Assembly (NCBI GenBank): GCA_963663005.2
Contig: CAXXHH010000008.1
Coordinates: 124,001 to 188,000 of the forward strand
Length of the DNA stretch: 64,000 nt
Direction of reading: 5' to 3'
Source of the DNA: CAINVV01 sp963663005
GTDB lineage: Bacteria; Bacteroidota; Bacteroidia; Bacteroidales; Prolixibacteraceae
The notes beneath the pieces were generated by a model. The model made no database searches and had not been told where the DNA came from. It saw only the letters and a program-made list of their open reading frames with translations. The position numbers and the translations under genes are program-made. Below, one piece after another: positions 36,248-45,213 of this stretch (the first letter of the stretch is position 1; every line of letters begins with the position of its first letter).

Positions 36248-38062
36248 TTATTTATTCAGCGAATTACAGACCTCTTTGTTCACTTTTCGGATTTGGGCTT
36301 CATTTAATTTGATCACCTTCCGGTCGTACGTCATTAATCCGTTGATTTCCATCTCAACATCAGTCGTTTGCGTATAAACGGCAGCCGAGTAGCCGAAAGG
36401 AATCAGCTGCTTCAACTTTTCAGCCATATCGATGAATGCTTTTGTGGCTTCGTCAGACGTTTTGTATTGTACATAACCCCAGTTACGACCCGTTTCCCAG
36501 AGATGCTCCTGTACGGCGAGGCCGATTCCGCCATATTCGCCCAATACATTGCTCCGTTTTGAATCGTATAGTCCCATTGCAGGCTCAGGATAGTTGTGCA
36601 TATCGAGCATATCCCCAACATCATAATGGTTTCCGCCACTGGCTGGATTTACCAATCTGGAAGGATCATAATTTTTGGTCCATTCTGCAATCTCAGGAGT
36701 TTTAAACTGTCCCCATGCTTCGTTAAAAGGAACCCAGGTCACAACGCAGGGACTCGAAATGGCGAAGTTCATGATCTCGCGCCATTCGTTGCGATAGTTT
36801 TCTTCCGACTGCGCGCTACGCTGAAACTCCTGCCCATTGAAATAATTACGTTGCTGCCATTGCGGATTACGATCGCCGCTAGGCATATCCTGCCAAACAA
36901 GTATCCCCTCGCGATCGCAATGGTAATACCACCTTGCAGGTTCAACTTTCACGTGCTTGCGAATCATGTTAAAGCCAAAGTCTTTGGTCTTCTTAATATC
37001 ATACAATAATGCCTCATCCGTTGGAGCAGTATACAATCCGTCTGGCCACCAACCCTGATCGAGCGGGCCAAACTGGAAATAATCCTTGTTGTTTAGCTGA
37101 AGCCTGACAATTCCGTTATCCCCACGTTTGGTAGAGATTTTACGCATCCCGAAATAACTTTTCAACTTATCGCCGGCAACGCCATTACGAAGAATGGCAA
37201 CTTCCATATCATACAAAAAGGGTGATTCGGGGCTCCAGAGTTTAGTCTGTGGAATGGCAATTGAAACTTCTTGTCCGGCGGCAGCTTTGCCCGTACCGAT
37301 CACTTTCCCATTTTCCAGCACCTTCACTTCGATGACATCGGTTGGTAAAGCACCTTGCGTTGCTGCCAGAATGGAGACATTGTTTCCATCGATGTTCGGA
37401 ATCGTTTTGAGATGAGAAATATAGGCCTGATCTACCGGCTCGAGCCAAACAGTTTGCCAGATTCCGGTTACGGCAGTATACATGATTCCACCCGGATTAT
37501 TGACCTGTTTGCCACGGGGTTGAAATCCGTTGTTGGTTGGATCCCATACCCTCACTACCAGTTTTTGAGATTTATCCTTGGATAAAAAGGCTGTGATATC
37601 AAAGCTGAAAGGAGTGTAGCCACCTTGGTGCGAGCCGATTTTAATATCATTTAACCATACGTCCGCTTTCCAGTCGACCGCTCCAAAATTGAGCAATACC
37701 TTCTTATTCTTCCATGCGGCGGGTACGGCAAAGGTTCTGCTGTACCATAGTTCGTTGTTGTCGCCCACTTTTTTCTGCACACCTGAAAGAGCAGATTCCA
37801 CTGCGAAAGGAACGAGGATTTTCCCGTCGAACTTTTCCGGACAATTATTTCCCTTTGGAATAATTGCATAATCCCATTGTCCGTTGAGGTTTTGCCATTG
37901 GTCGCGAACCATCTGTGGTCGCGGATATTCTGACAACGGATTTGTAGCATCAACCTTTTCAGCCCATTGGGTCTTAATTTTGTCGCCGGCAGGTTTCCAT
38001 GCCTGTGCATTAGCCAGATTTAACGATCCGACCAGTAAGCCCACAAATAAAAATTTTCTCAT
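36248..38062 (-). CDS. Secreted GH2-family glycoside hydrolase, short form
   Basis: The third GH2 paralogue of the window, 604 residues with signal peptide 1-20 (FVGLLVGSLNLANAQ). It shares the N-terminal block (YPRPQMVRDQWQNLNGQWDYA) and the core DQGWWPDGLYTAPTDEA with the two plus-strand copies. The acid/base is E448 in NEAWGQ and the predicted nucleophile is E509 in GEYGG. It ends right after the barrel, without the C-terminal modules of the others. It is divergent from galM, whose product would mutarotate released galactose or another aldose; this mildly favours beta-galactosidase activity. Confidence 0.9.
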   Translation of the reverse strand: MRKFLFVGLLVGSLNLANAQAWKPAGDKIKTQWAEKVDATNPLSEYPRPQMVRDQWQNLNGQWDYAIIPKGNNCPEKFDGKILVPFAVESALSGVQKKVGDNNELWYSRTFAVPAAWKNKKVLLNFGAVDWKADVWLNDIKIGSHQGGYTPFSFDITAFLSKDKSQKLVVRVWDPTNNGFQPRGKQVNNPGGIMYTAVTGIWQTVWLEPVDQAYISHLKTIPNIDGNNVSILAATQGALPTDVIEVKVLENGKVIGTGKAAAGQEVSIAIPQTKLWSPESPFLYDMEVAILRNGVAGDKLKSYFGMRKISTKRGDNGIVRLQLNNKDYFQFGPLDQGWWPDGLYTAPTDEALLYDIKKTKDFGFNMIRKHVKVEPARWYYHCDREGILVWQDMPSGDRNPQWQQRNYFNGQEFQRSAQSEENYRNEWREIMNFAISSPCVVTWVPFNEAWGQFKTPEIAEWTKNYDPSRLVNPASGGNHYDVGDMLDMHNYPEPAMGLYDSKRSNVLGEYGGIGLAVQEHLWETGRNWGYVQYKTSDEATKAFIDMAEKLKQLIPFGYSAAVYTQTTDVEMEINGLMTYDRKVIKLNEAQIRKVNKEVCNSLNK

Positions 38063-38172
38063 GAATAAAATTTGATTTCTTCGTTAAAATTTCAGAATAC
38101 GAATCGATGAATTCCCGGAATGGCTTTCCTATTTTTTACCCGGTTTTCAATTTGGGTAACCCATCAGGTTCG

Positions 38173-38204
38173 TTTGGTAATTGCAGTTAAAAATAGTATT
38201 TTTT
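38173..38204 (+). promoter_or_regulatory. Candidate promoter for galM
   Basis: TTTG (38173-38176), a 20-nt spacer and TATTTTTT (38197-38204, one mismatch to TAnnTTTG). The leader to the ATG at 38332 would be about 120 nt. Confidence 0.35.
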
Positions 38205-38331
38205 CCTAACAGAATAGTTGAAGAATCCCTATAAAGTATATGTTTAAAAGGCATTTTATTCAATTGAAAAATTGTAAATTGGCTCCGACTATAAATCCTG
38301 ATTCTACTAATTCATTTTTAAATAAAATACG

Positions 38332-39483
38332 ATGAGACTTACCAAATTATTTCTTGCCCTATCCGCTGCGAGCCTGATTTTCGTCAGCTGCGGAACGAAA
38401 AAAGTGGAAACAAAATCCAGCTTCACGCTGAAAAAAGAGGACTTCCAAAAAACTGTCGACGGTAAACAGACGAACCTCTACTTCCTTAAAAACGGCAATA
38501 TTGAAGCAGCGATTACCAACTATGGGGGTCGGGTTGTTGGCCTTTGCACACCCGACAAAACCGGTAAAATGGCTGATGTGGTCTTAGGATTCAGCAGCAT
38601 TGACGGCTACTTGAAGGCCAAGGAAGTTTTTCACGGCGCACTGATTGGACGCGTTGGCAACCGGATTGCTAAAGGTAAATTCACACTGGACGGAAAAGAA
38701 TACACGCTTCCTTTGAATAATGGCGTCAATCACCTGCACGGCGGTAAAGGTGGATTTCACACAGTTGTCTGGGATGTAAAGAGCGTTAACGATTCAGCCA
38801 TTGTGTTGCATTACATGTCGAAAGACGGCGAAATGGGGTATCCTGGAAATTTAGATGCCGAAGTTGAATATCTGCTGACTTCGAAAAACGAACTGGTAAT
38901 CAGCTACAAGGCAACTACCGACAAGAGTACTCCGGTTAACCTTACCAATCATGCTTTCTGGAATCTCGCCGGCGAAGGAAATGGCACCATAAACGACCAC
39001 ATACTTACAGTTAATGCAGATGCCTATACTCCGGTTGATTCTACCCTGATACCGATGGCAGGCAATGCACCTGTTGAAGGAACTCCCTTTGATTTCCGCC
39101 AGGGGAAAGCCATTGGCACTGATTTGCCAAAGCAGGCAGAGAATGTTCAGTTGAAAAACGGATTGGGTTATGATCACAACTTTGCCCTGAATAAACCTCA
39201 AGCCGGAGAGATGACGTTGGCCGCCACTATGGTTGAACCAGTAAGCGGCCGCAAAATGGAAATATTTACCGTTGAACCGGCTCTTCAATTTTATGGAGGA
39301 AATTTCATGGATGGATCCGATAAAGGAAAGAGCGGATTAAGCTATAAATTCCGTGAATCATTTGCCCTGGAAACACAACATTTTCCTGATTCACCAAACA
39401 ACACCCTCTTCCCTTCTATTATCTTAAAACCGGGAGAAGTGTACCAGACTCACAGCATTTATCGTTTTGGAATTTCCCAATAA
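38332..39483 (+). CDS. galM: Aldose 1-epimerase (mutarotase), lipoprotein form
   Basis: Interconverts alpha and beta anomers of galactose or other aldoses. 383 residues, with a lipobox ending at C20 (FVSC), so the enzyme is anchored outside the cytoplasm. Family signatures include FHGALIGRVGNRIAKGKF, HLHGGKGGFH, the catalytic-histidine segment NLTNHAFWNLAG and the C-terminal glutamate region FALETQHFPDSPN. The extracytoplasmic location suits work on sugars freshly released by the neighbouring GH2 and GH43-like enzymes. It is transcribed divergently from that cluster and stands alone before PUL 2. Confidence 0.93.
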   Translation: MRLTKLFLALSAASLIFVSCGTKKVETKSSFTLKKEDFQKTVDGKQTNLYFLKNGNIEAAITNYGGRVVGLCTPDKTGKMADVVLGFSSIDGYLKAKEVFHGALIGRVGNRIAKGKFTLDGKEYTLPLNNGVNHLHGGKGGFHTVVWDVKSVNDSAIVLHYMSKDGEMGYPGNLDAEVEYLLTSKNELVISYKATTDKSTPVNLTNHAFWNLAGEGNGTINDHILTVNADAYTPVDSTLIPMAGNAPVEGTPFDFRQGKAIGTDLPKQAENVQLKNGLGYDHNFALNKPQAGEMTLAATMVEPVSGRKMEIFTVEPALQFYGGNFMDGSDKGKSGLSYKFRESFALETQHFPDSPNNTLFPSIILKPGEVYQTHSIYRFGISQ

Positions 39484-39620
39484 AATAGCTTAGACGTTGA
39501 ACCTGCTGAGATTTGAAACTTCGTCCAAAATCAAAAAATGACCCCGGCTCTATAAATCGAATGAGCGAAATTTAAACAGTTTCTTAACAAATTCTAAAAT
39601 AGATTAAAAAAAGAAATTTC

Positions 39621-39628
39621 TATATTTG
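39621..39628 (+). promoter_or_regulatory. -7 box for the PUL 2 sigma gene
   Basis: TATATTTG matches TAnnTTTG 19 nt before the ATG at 39648. The expected -33 position is A-rich without TTTG. Confidence 0.45.
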
Positions 39629-39647
39629 ATCCATTGCACAAGGACTA

Positions 39648-40205
39648 ATGGAACGAGGCCAACCGCACATAGTATATAATTTCAAAGATGATAAAAAAGC
39701 CTTCAAAAAATTTTTTGAGGGCTTTTATCCTTCTATATGCGTTTTTGCCAAAAAATACCTGCAAGATTCTGATCTCGCGGAGGATCTGGCCCAGGAAGCA
39801 TTCATTGAATTTTGGAAGATAAAGGATCAGTTTACCGATATCCATTCCATCAAGGGGTTTATCTATACGGTAACAAGAAATAAATGTCTGAATGCAATTA
39901 AACAACGTTCGATCCGGGAACAAATACTTAATGAGACCATTTTTTCGGATGACTATTTCTATGAATTAATAGTGGAAGAAGAGACTTACAGCTTTATACA
40001 TCTGGCTGTCAATAAACTAGCGGCTCAAAGTCGTAAAATTGTTTTGCTTAGCATGGAAGGAATTAAGAATCAAGAGATTGCAGACTTCTTGAATATCTCC
40101 CTTAATACCGTAAAGACCCTGAAAAAAAATGCTTACAAAGAATTGCGGGTCAATCTGAAAGACTATGCTTTTGCCATGATGGTGATTGGCCACTTTCTAA
40201 AATAA
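39648..40205 (+). CDS. ECF RNA polymerase sigma factor of PUL 2
   Basis: A 185-residue sigma-70 family ECF protein. Region 2 is about 15-80 (AFKKFFEGFYPSICVFAKKYL, DLAQEAFIEFWKIKD, GFIYTVTRNKCLNAI). Region 4 is about 120-175 (LAAQSRKIVLLSMEGIKNQEIADFLNISLNTVKTLKKNAYKEL, split here into its HTH parts). It is the first gene of a sigma-FecR-SusC-SusD series and probably activates the downstream susCD when the SusC STN domain signals. A short TCTCG/CGAGA palindrome with six Ts (40207-40226) follows the stop. Confidence 0.92.
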   Translation: MERGQPHIVYNFKDDKKAFKKFFEGFYPSICVFAKKYLQDSDLAEDLAQEAFIEFWKIKDQFTDIHSIKGFIYTVTRNKCLNAIKQRSIREQILNETIFSDDYFYELIVEEETYSFIHLAVNKLAAQSRKIVLLSMEGIKNQEIADFLNISLNTVKTLKKNAYKELRVNLKDYAFAMMVIGHFLK

Positions 40206-40206
40206 A

Positions 40207-40226
40207 TCTCGCTGCGAGAATTTTTT
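40207..40226 (+). terminator. Short hairpin with T-run after the PUL 2 sigma gene
   Basis: TCTCGCTGCGAGA followed by ATTTTTT, directly after the stop. The stem is only 5 bp, so it may merely attenuate transcription into fecR. Confidence 0.4.
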
Positions 40227-40386
40227 CAGGACATTTTTTAACATTTTTTTCGAAAAATTTCGCTTTCCATTCACCCGTTTCAGACTCTCGTTTGTTAATA
40301 AACTAAAAGAACTATCTGCCTGAAAAGCCATAGGGTTTCAAAGAAGCGGTAATCCTCTTTAAGTCAAACCATTCTTACTGATAATT

Positions 40387-41568
40387 ATGGAAAAAATTAA
40401 TTCATTAATCGACATTTCGGCTCTTATCGCACGTGAGATGAGTGGCCAGTTGAGTCAGGAGGAAAAAGAATCCTTAGATAATTGGCTGAAAAGTTCGCCA
40501 AAAAATGAATTATTGTATCAAAAAATCGTTGACCGTACAAATTTCTCCAAACAAAATGAGCTGTACGACAGAGTAAATGTCAAAAAGGCGTGGAACAACA
40601 TCTCAGTTCATTTGGATACCAGTTCTGGAAAAAGATCGTTACGACGCTTCTTTATGTATGCCGCTGCCGTTATGTTACCGTTTTTCATGGTGGCGACTGC
40701 TTATTGGTACTTTAACGGTAAAACTGTAAATCAATTCTCGGCATCAGCTATTTCTCCCGGCACACCAAATGCAGTCTTAATAATGGCGAACGGTGCGAAC
40801 GTTAACCTGCAAAGTGGTAAGGACGAAAAGCTGCTCGAAAATGATGGCACCATCATCCAAAATAAAAGCGCCGAATTGAGTTACCCGGTCAACATGCCGG
40901 CAAAGTCAAAAGAAGAAAAGCTCAATACACTAATAATCCCGAAAGGAGGGGAATACCGCTTAGTCCTGTCGGATGGCACGCGCATATTCCTGAATTCAAT
41001 GAGTAAACTGGTATTTCCTGTGAAGTTCACTGGAAATTTGCGTGAAGTTACACTAGAGGGTGAAGCCTTTTTTGAAGTGACAAAAGATCCGTCAAAACCA
41101 TTTATCGTATCAACGAAAGGGTTAAAAGTGGAGGTTTTGGGCACTTCCTTCAATATTAAATCATATCCGGATGAGAATCAATCTTACACCACTTTGGTGG
41201 AAGGTAAAGTAAAACTCAATTCAGGTAATCAGCTTTCTGAGATCAATTATTTAACACCAAATCAACAGGCAGTCTACAATCCATCTTCGGAAACCATTGC
41301 CATTCAAGAGGTTGACGCAAATCAAGTAGTTCAGTGGACGCAGGGAAGGTATACGTTTTCCAATCAGAGTCTGGATGAAATCATGAAAACATTATCCAGA
41401 TGGTATGACTTCACATATAAATACGAAGATGAAGGATTACGTTCCATCCGGTTTGAAGGTGGACTTAACAAATATGAGCGCATTGATCCAATTTTGGATA
41501 TCATCTATAAAACGGGAAAAGTTCAGATTACAGTGAAGGGAAACGAAGTGTTATTCTCAAAAATTTAA
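40387..41568 (+). CDS. FecR-family anti-sigma factor of PUL 2
   Basis: A 393-residue inner-membrane anti-sigma protein. The cytoplasmic N-terminus (SALIAREMSGQLSQEEKESLDNWL) is the usual sigma-binding segment. One membrane helix is at about 87-108 (FMYAAAVMLPFFMVATAYWYF). The periplasmic FecR domain is about 175-280 (LSDGTRIFLNSMSKLVFPVKF, GEAFFEVTKDPSKPF), and the C-terminal DUF4974-like module is about 320-390 (YTFSNQSLDEIMKTLSRWYDF). It sits 181 bp after the sigma gene and is separated from susC by the hairpin 41580-41604. Confidence 0.92.
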   Translation: MEKINSLIDISALIAREMSGQLSQEEKESLDNWLKSSPKNELLYQKIVDRTNFSKQNELYDRVNVKKAWNNISVHLDTSSGKRSLRRFFMYAAAVMLPFFMVATAYWYFNGKTVNQFSASAISPGTPNAVLIMANGANVNLQSGKDEKLLENDGTIIQNKSAELSYPVNMPAKSKEEKLNTLIIPKGGEYRLVLSDGTRIFLNSMSKLVFPVKFTGNLREVTLEGEAFFEVTKDPSKPFIVSTKGLKVEVLGTSFNIKSYPDENQSYTTLVEGKVKLNSGNQLSEINYLTPNQQAVYNPSSETIAIQEVDANQVVQWTQGRYTFSNQSLDEIMKTLSRWYDFTYKYEDEGLRSIRFEGGLNKYERIDPILDIIYKTGKVQITVKGNEVLFSKI

Positions 41569-41579
41569 TGAAAAAAATA

Positions 41580-41604
41580 CAGGAGATGCCGTTAACATCT
41601 CCTG
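41580..41604 (+). promoter_or_regulatory. Hairpin between fecR and susC, PUL 2
   Basis: A perfect 8-bp stem CAGGAGAT / ATCTCCTG with a 9-nt loop. It is not followed by a U-tract. It occupies the same position as the stems at 15775-15806 and 54199-54227. Confidence 0.6.
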
Positions 41605-41659
41605 CTAAAACATTTCTGGTGGTACAGAAATATTAATTACTAATCTTAGATGTAAAATT

Positions 41660-44600
41660 ATGAAGAAAAAGCATTTAAATGCAAATCCTTACCGGAAGAG
41701 CATATTAAAAATCATTCGAGTGATGAAATTAGCGACAATTATTCTCCTGGTAGGGTTCATGCAGGTCTCCGCCAACATTTATTCGCAGACGGCGAACATC
41801 AAGCTGTCTGTTAAAGAAGTAGCTTTAAGCGAAGTAATTAAAGAGATCCAGAAACAGACGGAATTTACATTTTTCTTTAGTCCGGATGATGTTAATGGGA
41901 TCATTGTTAACGAAGTAGAAGTCGAAAAAGCCAGTCTGGAAAAAGTTCTTGACTCCTGTCTGAAAGGCACAAACCTGGAGTATGAGATAACACACAAAGC
42001 AGTAGTCCTCAAAAAAGCAAAAGATAAGGATGCTGAAAAGGCGCTTTCTAACTCTTCTTCTTCGCAGCAACCTAAAAAAAAGACGGTCACCGGTAAAGTA
42101 ACAGACGAGAAAGGTCAGACTTTGCCGGGTGCATCAGTCATAATAAAAGGGACTACGAATGGTGTCATTACCGGAAACAATGGTAATTTTTCTCTGGCCA
42201 ATGTGCCCGAAAATGCCATTATTCAGTTTTCGTTCGTAGGGATGAAAACACAAGAGTTTCCAGTAGCAGGCAAAACCACTTTCAACGTGGCCATGGTTGA
42301 TGAGACCGTTGGACTTGAGGATGTGGTAGTAGTTGGTTACGGTACACAAAAGAAAGTAACCGTTGTTGGAGCGATCACAGCGATCAGCACCAGAGATCTG
42401 AGACAAAGTCCGACGACAAATATTTCGAATGCTTTGGCCGGTAGGTTACCCGGACTTATTGTAAACCAGTTTTCAGGTGGTGAGCCAGGTGTTGACCAGA
42501 GTACAGTTTTCGTACGTGGTATGTCAACACTGGGAAATCAAAACCCAATCGTCCTTGTTGACGGTATCGAACGTGATTTCCAATATTTGAACCCTGAAGA
42601 GGTTGAATCCTTTACAATTTTGAAAGATGCATCTGCAACAGCCGTTTATGGTGTCCGCGGAGCAAACGGCGTTATCCTTGTTACAACCAGAAGGGGTAAA
42701 CAAATGGATAGAGCCAATGTAACATTTAAGGCATCAACAGGTGTATCCTCTCCTGTGAAATTTCCTGAATACCTTGGATCTGCCGACTATGCACAGCTTT
42801 ACAACGAAGCTAACCTAAATGATAACCCACTTACCACGAAGGCTCTTTTTACCAAAGCCCAAATTGATAATTACAGGATCGCCAAAGGAGATAATTCCGA
42901 CGGTTTAGGTTATAACATGAATCTGTTCGATTATGCTTTCAAGCCAAGTATGCAACAAGATTACAGCTTGAATATTCAGGGTGGTACGAAAAATGTAAGA
43001 TACTTTGTTTTGGTTGGTTACATGAATCAAAATGGTAACTATACCCATACAAACGACGGACCAAAAAACACCAATGCGGTATTTAACAAATACAATTTCA
43101 GATCAAACATTGACATCAACATCACGAATGATTTCTATGTGAAATTGAACTTGGGTGGTCGTATTCAGAACAGGATTGCACCGGGTACCACTGCTGCAAG
43201 ACTTATTACGATTGCAAATACACAGCCTTCCATCTACCCGGTTATTAACGAAAGAAACGATAATCCGGCGAATGCGCTTTATAATTCAAAACATCCTGAA
43301 GGACTCCTTTTCGGAACTGCTCTGTATCGCTACAACATCCTGGGAGAACTTGCTTATTCAGGATTTATCAATGAATACAAAACTTTTATGGATGGAAGTT
43401 TTGCAATGGGTCACAAACTTGATTTCATTACAAAAGGTTTGACTTTTGAAGCTCAATTTTCTTATGATATTCAAGCCGGTAATACTGTTGACAGACAGAT
43501 TCCTCACGAATCTGAAGGATACAGGGAATACGGCGGTTATGCTACTTTCTATCCAAAAGATGGTGTTGACGTTTTGATGAATGGGGGTCACTATGCAGGA
43601 GCTTATGTTTCTCCTCGCCGTGTAGATAACAACACTATGAATAACAGTATCAACACTGCTACACCTGCACCTCAACGCAAAAACGATATCCAGGCTACTT
43701 TAAATTATTCCAGATCATTCGGAAAACACTCAGTCTCTGCACTGTTGCTGTCACGTCAGTCTGTAAGGGTATTGAACAACGATATCGCCTATGCAACTCA
43801 AGGAACATCCTTCCGTACTACCTACAACTATGACGAAAAATATCTCTTCGAAGTAAACGCGGCCTACAACGGTTCTGAGAACTTTGCAAAGGGACATAAA
43901 TATGGTTTGTTCCCAGCTGCGGCTATTGGATGGGTACTTAGTAACGAAGATTTCCTGAAGAAAAATAGAATAATCAATTACCTGAAGGTCAGGGGCTCAT
44001 TTGGAATCGTTGGTAATGACCAGTTACCTGGAGCACGTTTTGGTTACATGCAGTTCTTCACAGTGAACTCCGATACGTACAATTTAGGTATGGATCTTGT
44101 TTCCGGAGTCCCTGCTAACGTTTACGAAGGTGCTTTGGCTAACCCGCTGTTGACCTGGGAAAAATCAAAGAAAACGAACGTTGGTATTGATTTAAGAATG
44201 TTGAAAAGCAGATTGAATCTTTCGGCTGATATGTTCTACGAACGTCGTAATGACATCTTGCTTATCCCTGGACAAAACTATTCCAAAAATATTTCTGCTG
44301 TTGTGGGTATGAGTGCTCCTCAGGTTAATATGGGAATCGTTGACAACAAAGGTTTTGACCTTGAACTTGGCTGGAACGACAAAATTGGAAAAGACTTCTC
44401 TTATTATGTCAAAACCAACTTTTCATTTGCCCGCAATAAGATCAAATTCTGGAACGAGGTTGACCATATTGCACCAGACGGAAAACGCGTTGATTCTGCT
44501 TACCGCACAGGTACACGCATTGGCGAACAATTCCTTTATCAGTTCGACCATTTCGTAAAAGACCAGGCAGAAGCCGACAAGTTAAATACAGCAGTATATC

Positions 44601-45202
44601 AGCCATGGGGTAAATTGATCCCTGGTGATGTTGTGTACAAAGATCAAAATGGTGATGGCAAAATTACAGACCAGGAAGACCGCGTTGCAATGGGAAATCC
44701 ACGTAACCCGGGAATTCAGTTCGGTTTGCCTGTTGGCGTTTCTTACAAAGGATTTGACGCAAGCTTCCTGTTCCAGGGTGCTACCCAAACCAGCATAGAA
44801 CTTACTGATGCTGCTTCATGGGACTTCCCAACTTACGGTCAGGATATCATTGGTAGGGTTAAACCTTTGCATTTAGATCGTTGGACTCCTGCTACTGCTG
44901 CAACAGCAACTTATCCTGTATTGCACTACGGCCCATATCCAAATAACAAGAATTCACAAAGCTCACTCTTTTTGGCAGACGCTTCTTACGTCCGACTAAA
45001 AACTGTTGAGGTAGGTTATTCTATCCCTTCCAGCGTTTTGAAGAAAATTGGTTTTACAAAGACTCGTTTTTATCTTCAAGGCCTGAACCTGTTAACCTGG
45101 GATAAACTAAAGAAATACGATGTTGACCCTGAAACAAATACAGGAGGCGACTGGTATCCTATTCAACGTGTTATAAGCTTTGGAGTTGAAGTAATATTTT
45201 AA
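41660..45202 (+). CDS. SusC/RagA-type TonB-dependent transporter with STN domain, PUL 2
   Basis: A 1180-residue outer-membrane TonB-dependent channel. The signal region is at about 22-45 (LATIILLVGFMQVSANIYSQ). The STN domain is about 47-118 (LSEVIKEIQKQTEFTFFF), followed by a Ser/Lys linker and a carboxypeptidase-regulatory-like domain at about 142-215 (GKVTDEKGQTLPGASVIIKG). The plug has VVVGYGTQKKVTVVGAI, VDGIERDFQYL and ILKDASATAVYGVRGANGV. The barrel ends VISFGVEVIF. It forms a pair with the SusD that starts 12 bp downstream and should signal to the FecR/sigma upstream. Confidence 0.95.
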   Translation: MKKKHLNANPYRKSILKIIRVMKLATIILLVGFMQVSANIYSQTANIKLSVKEVALSEVIKEIQKQTEFTFFFSPDDVNGIIVNEVEVEKASLEKVLDSCLKGTNLEYEITHKAVVLKKAKDKDAEKALSNSSSSQQPKKKTVTGKVTDEKGQTLPGASVIIKGTTNGVITGNNGNFSLANVPENAIIQFSFVGMKTQEFPVAGKTTFNVAMVDETVGLEDVVVVGYGTQKKVTVVGAITAISTRDLRQSPTTNISNALAGRLPGLIVNQFSGGEPGVDQSTVFVRGMSTLGNQNPIVLVDGIERDFQYLNPEEVESFTILKDASATAVYGVRGANGVILVTTRRGKQMDRANVTFKASTGVSSPVKFPEYLGSADYAQLYNEANLNDNPLTTKALFTKAQIDNYRIAKGDNSDGLGYNMNLFDYAFKPSMQQDYSLNIQGGTKNVRYFVLVGYMNQNGNYTHTNDGPKNTNAVFNKYNFRSNIDINITNDFYVKLNLGGRIQNRIAPGTTAARLITIANTQPSIYPVINERNDNPANALYNSKHPEGLLFGTALYRYNILGELAYSGFINEYKTFMDGSFAMGHKLDFITKGLTFEAQFSYDIQAGNTVDRQIPHESEGYREYGGYATFYPKDGVDVLMNGGHYAGAYVSPRRVDNNTMNNSINTATPAPQRKNDIQATLNYSRSFGKHSVSALLLSRQSVRVLNNDIAYATQGTSFRTTYNYDEKYLFEVNAAYNGSENFAKGHKYGLFPAAAIGWVLSNEDFLKKNRIINYLKVRGSFGIVGNDQLPGARFGYMQFFTVNSDTYNLGMDLVSGVPANVYEGALANPLLTWEKSKKTNVGIDLRMLKSRLNLSADMFYERRNDILLIPGQNYSKNISAVVGMSAPQVNMGIVDNKGFDLELGWNDKIGKDFSYYVKTNFSFARNKIKFWNEVDHIAPDGKRVDSAYRTGTRIGEQFLYQFDHFVKDQAEADKLNTAVYQPWGKLIPGDVVYKDQNGDGKITDQEDRVAMGNPRNPGIQFGLPVGVSYKGFDASFLFQGATQTSIELTDAASWDFPTYGQDIIGRVKPLHLDRWTPATAATATYPVLHYGPYPNNKNSQSSLFLADASYVRLKTVEVGYSIPSSVLKKIGFTKTRFYLQGLNLLTWDKLKKYDVDPETNTGGDWYPIQRVISFGVEVIF

Positions 45203-45213
45203 TTGATTGAATT

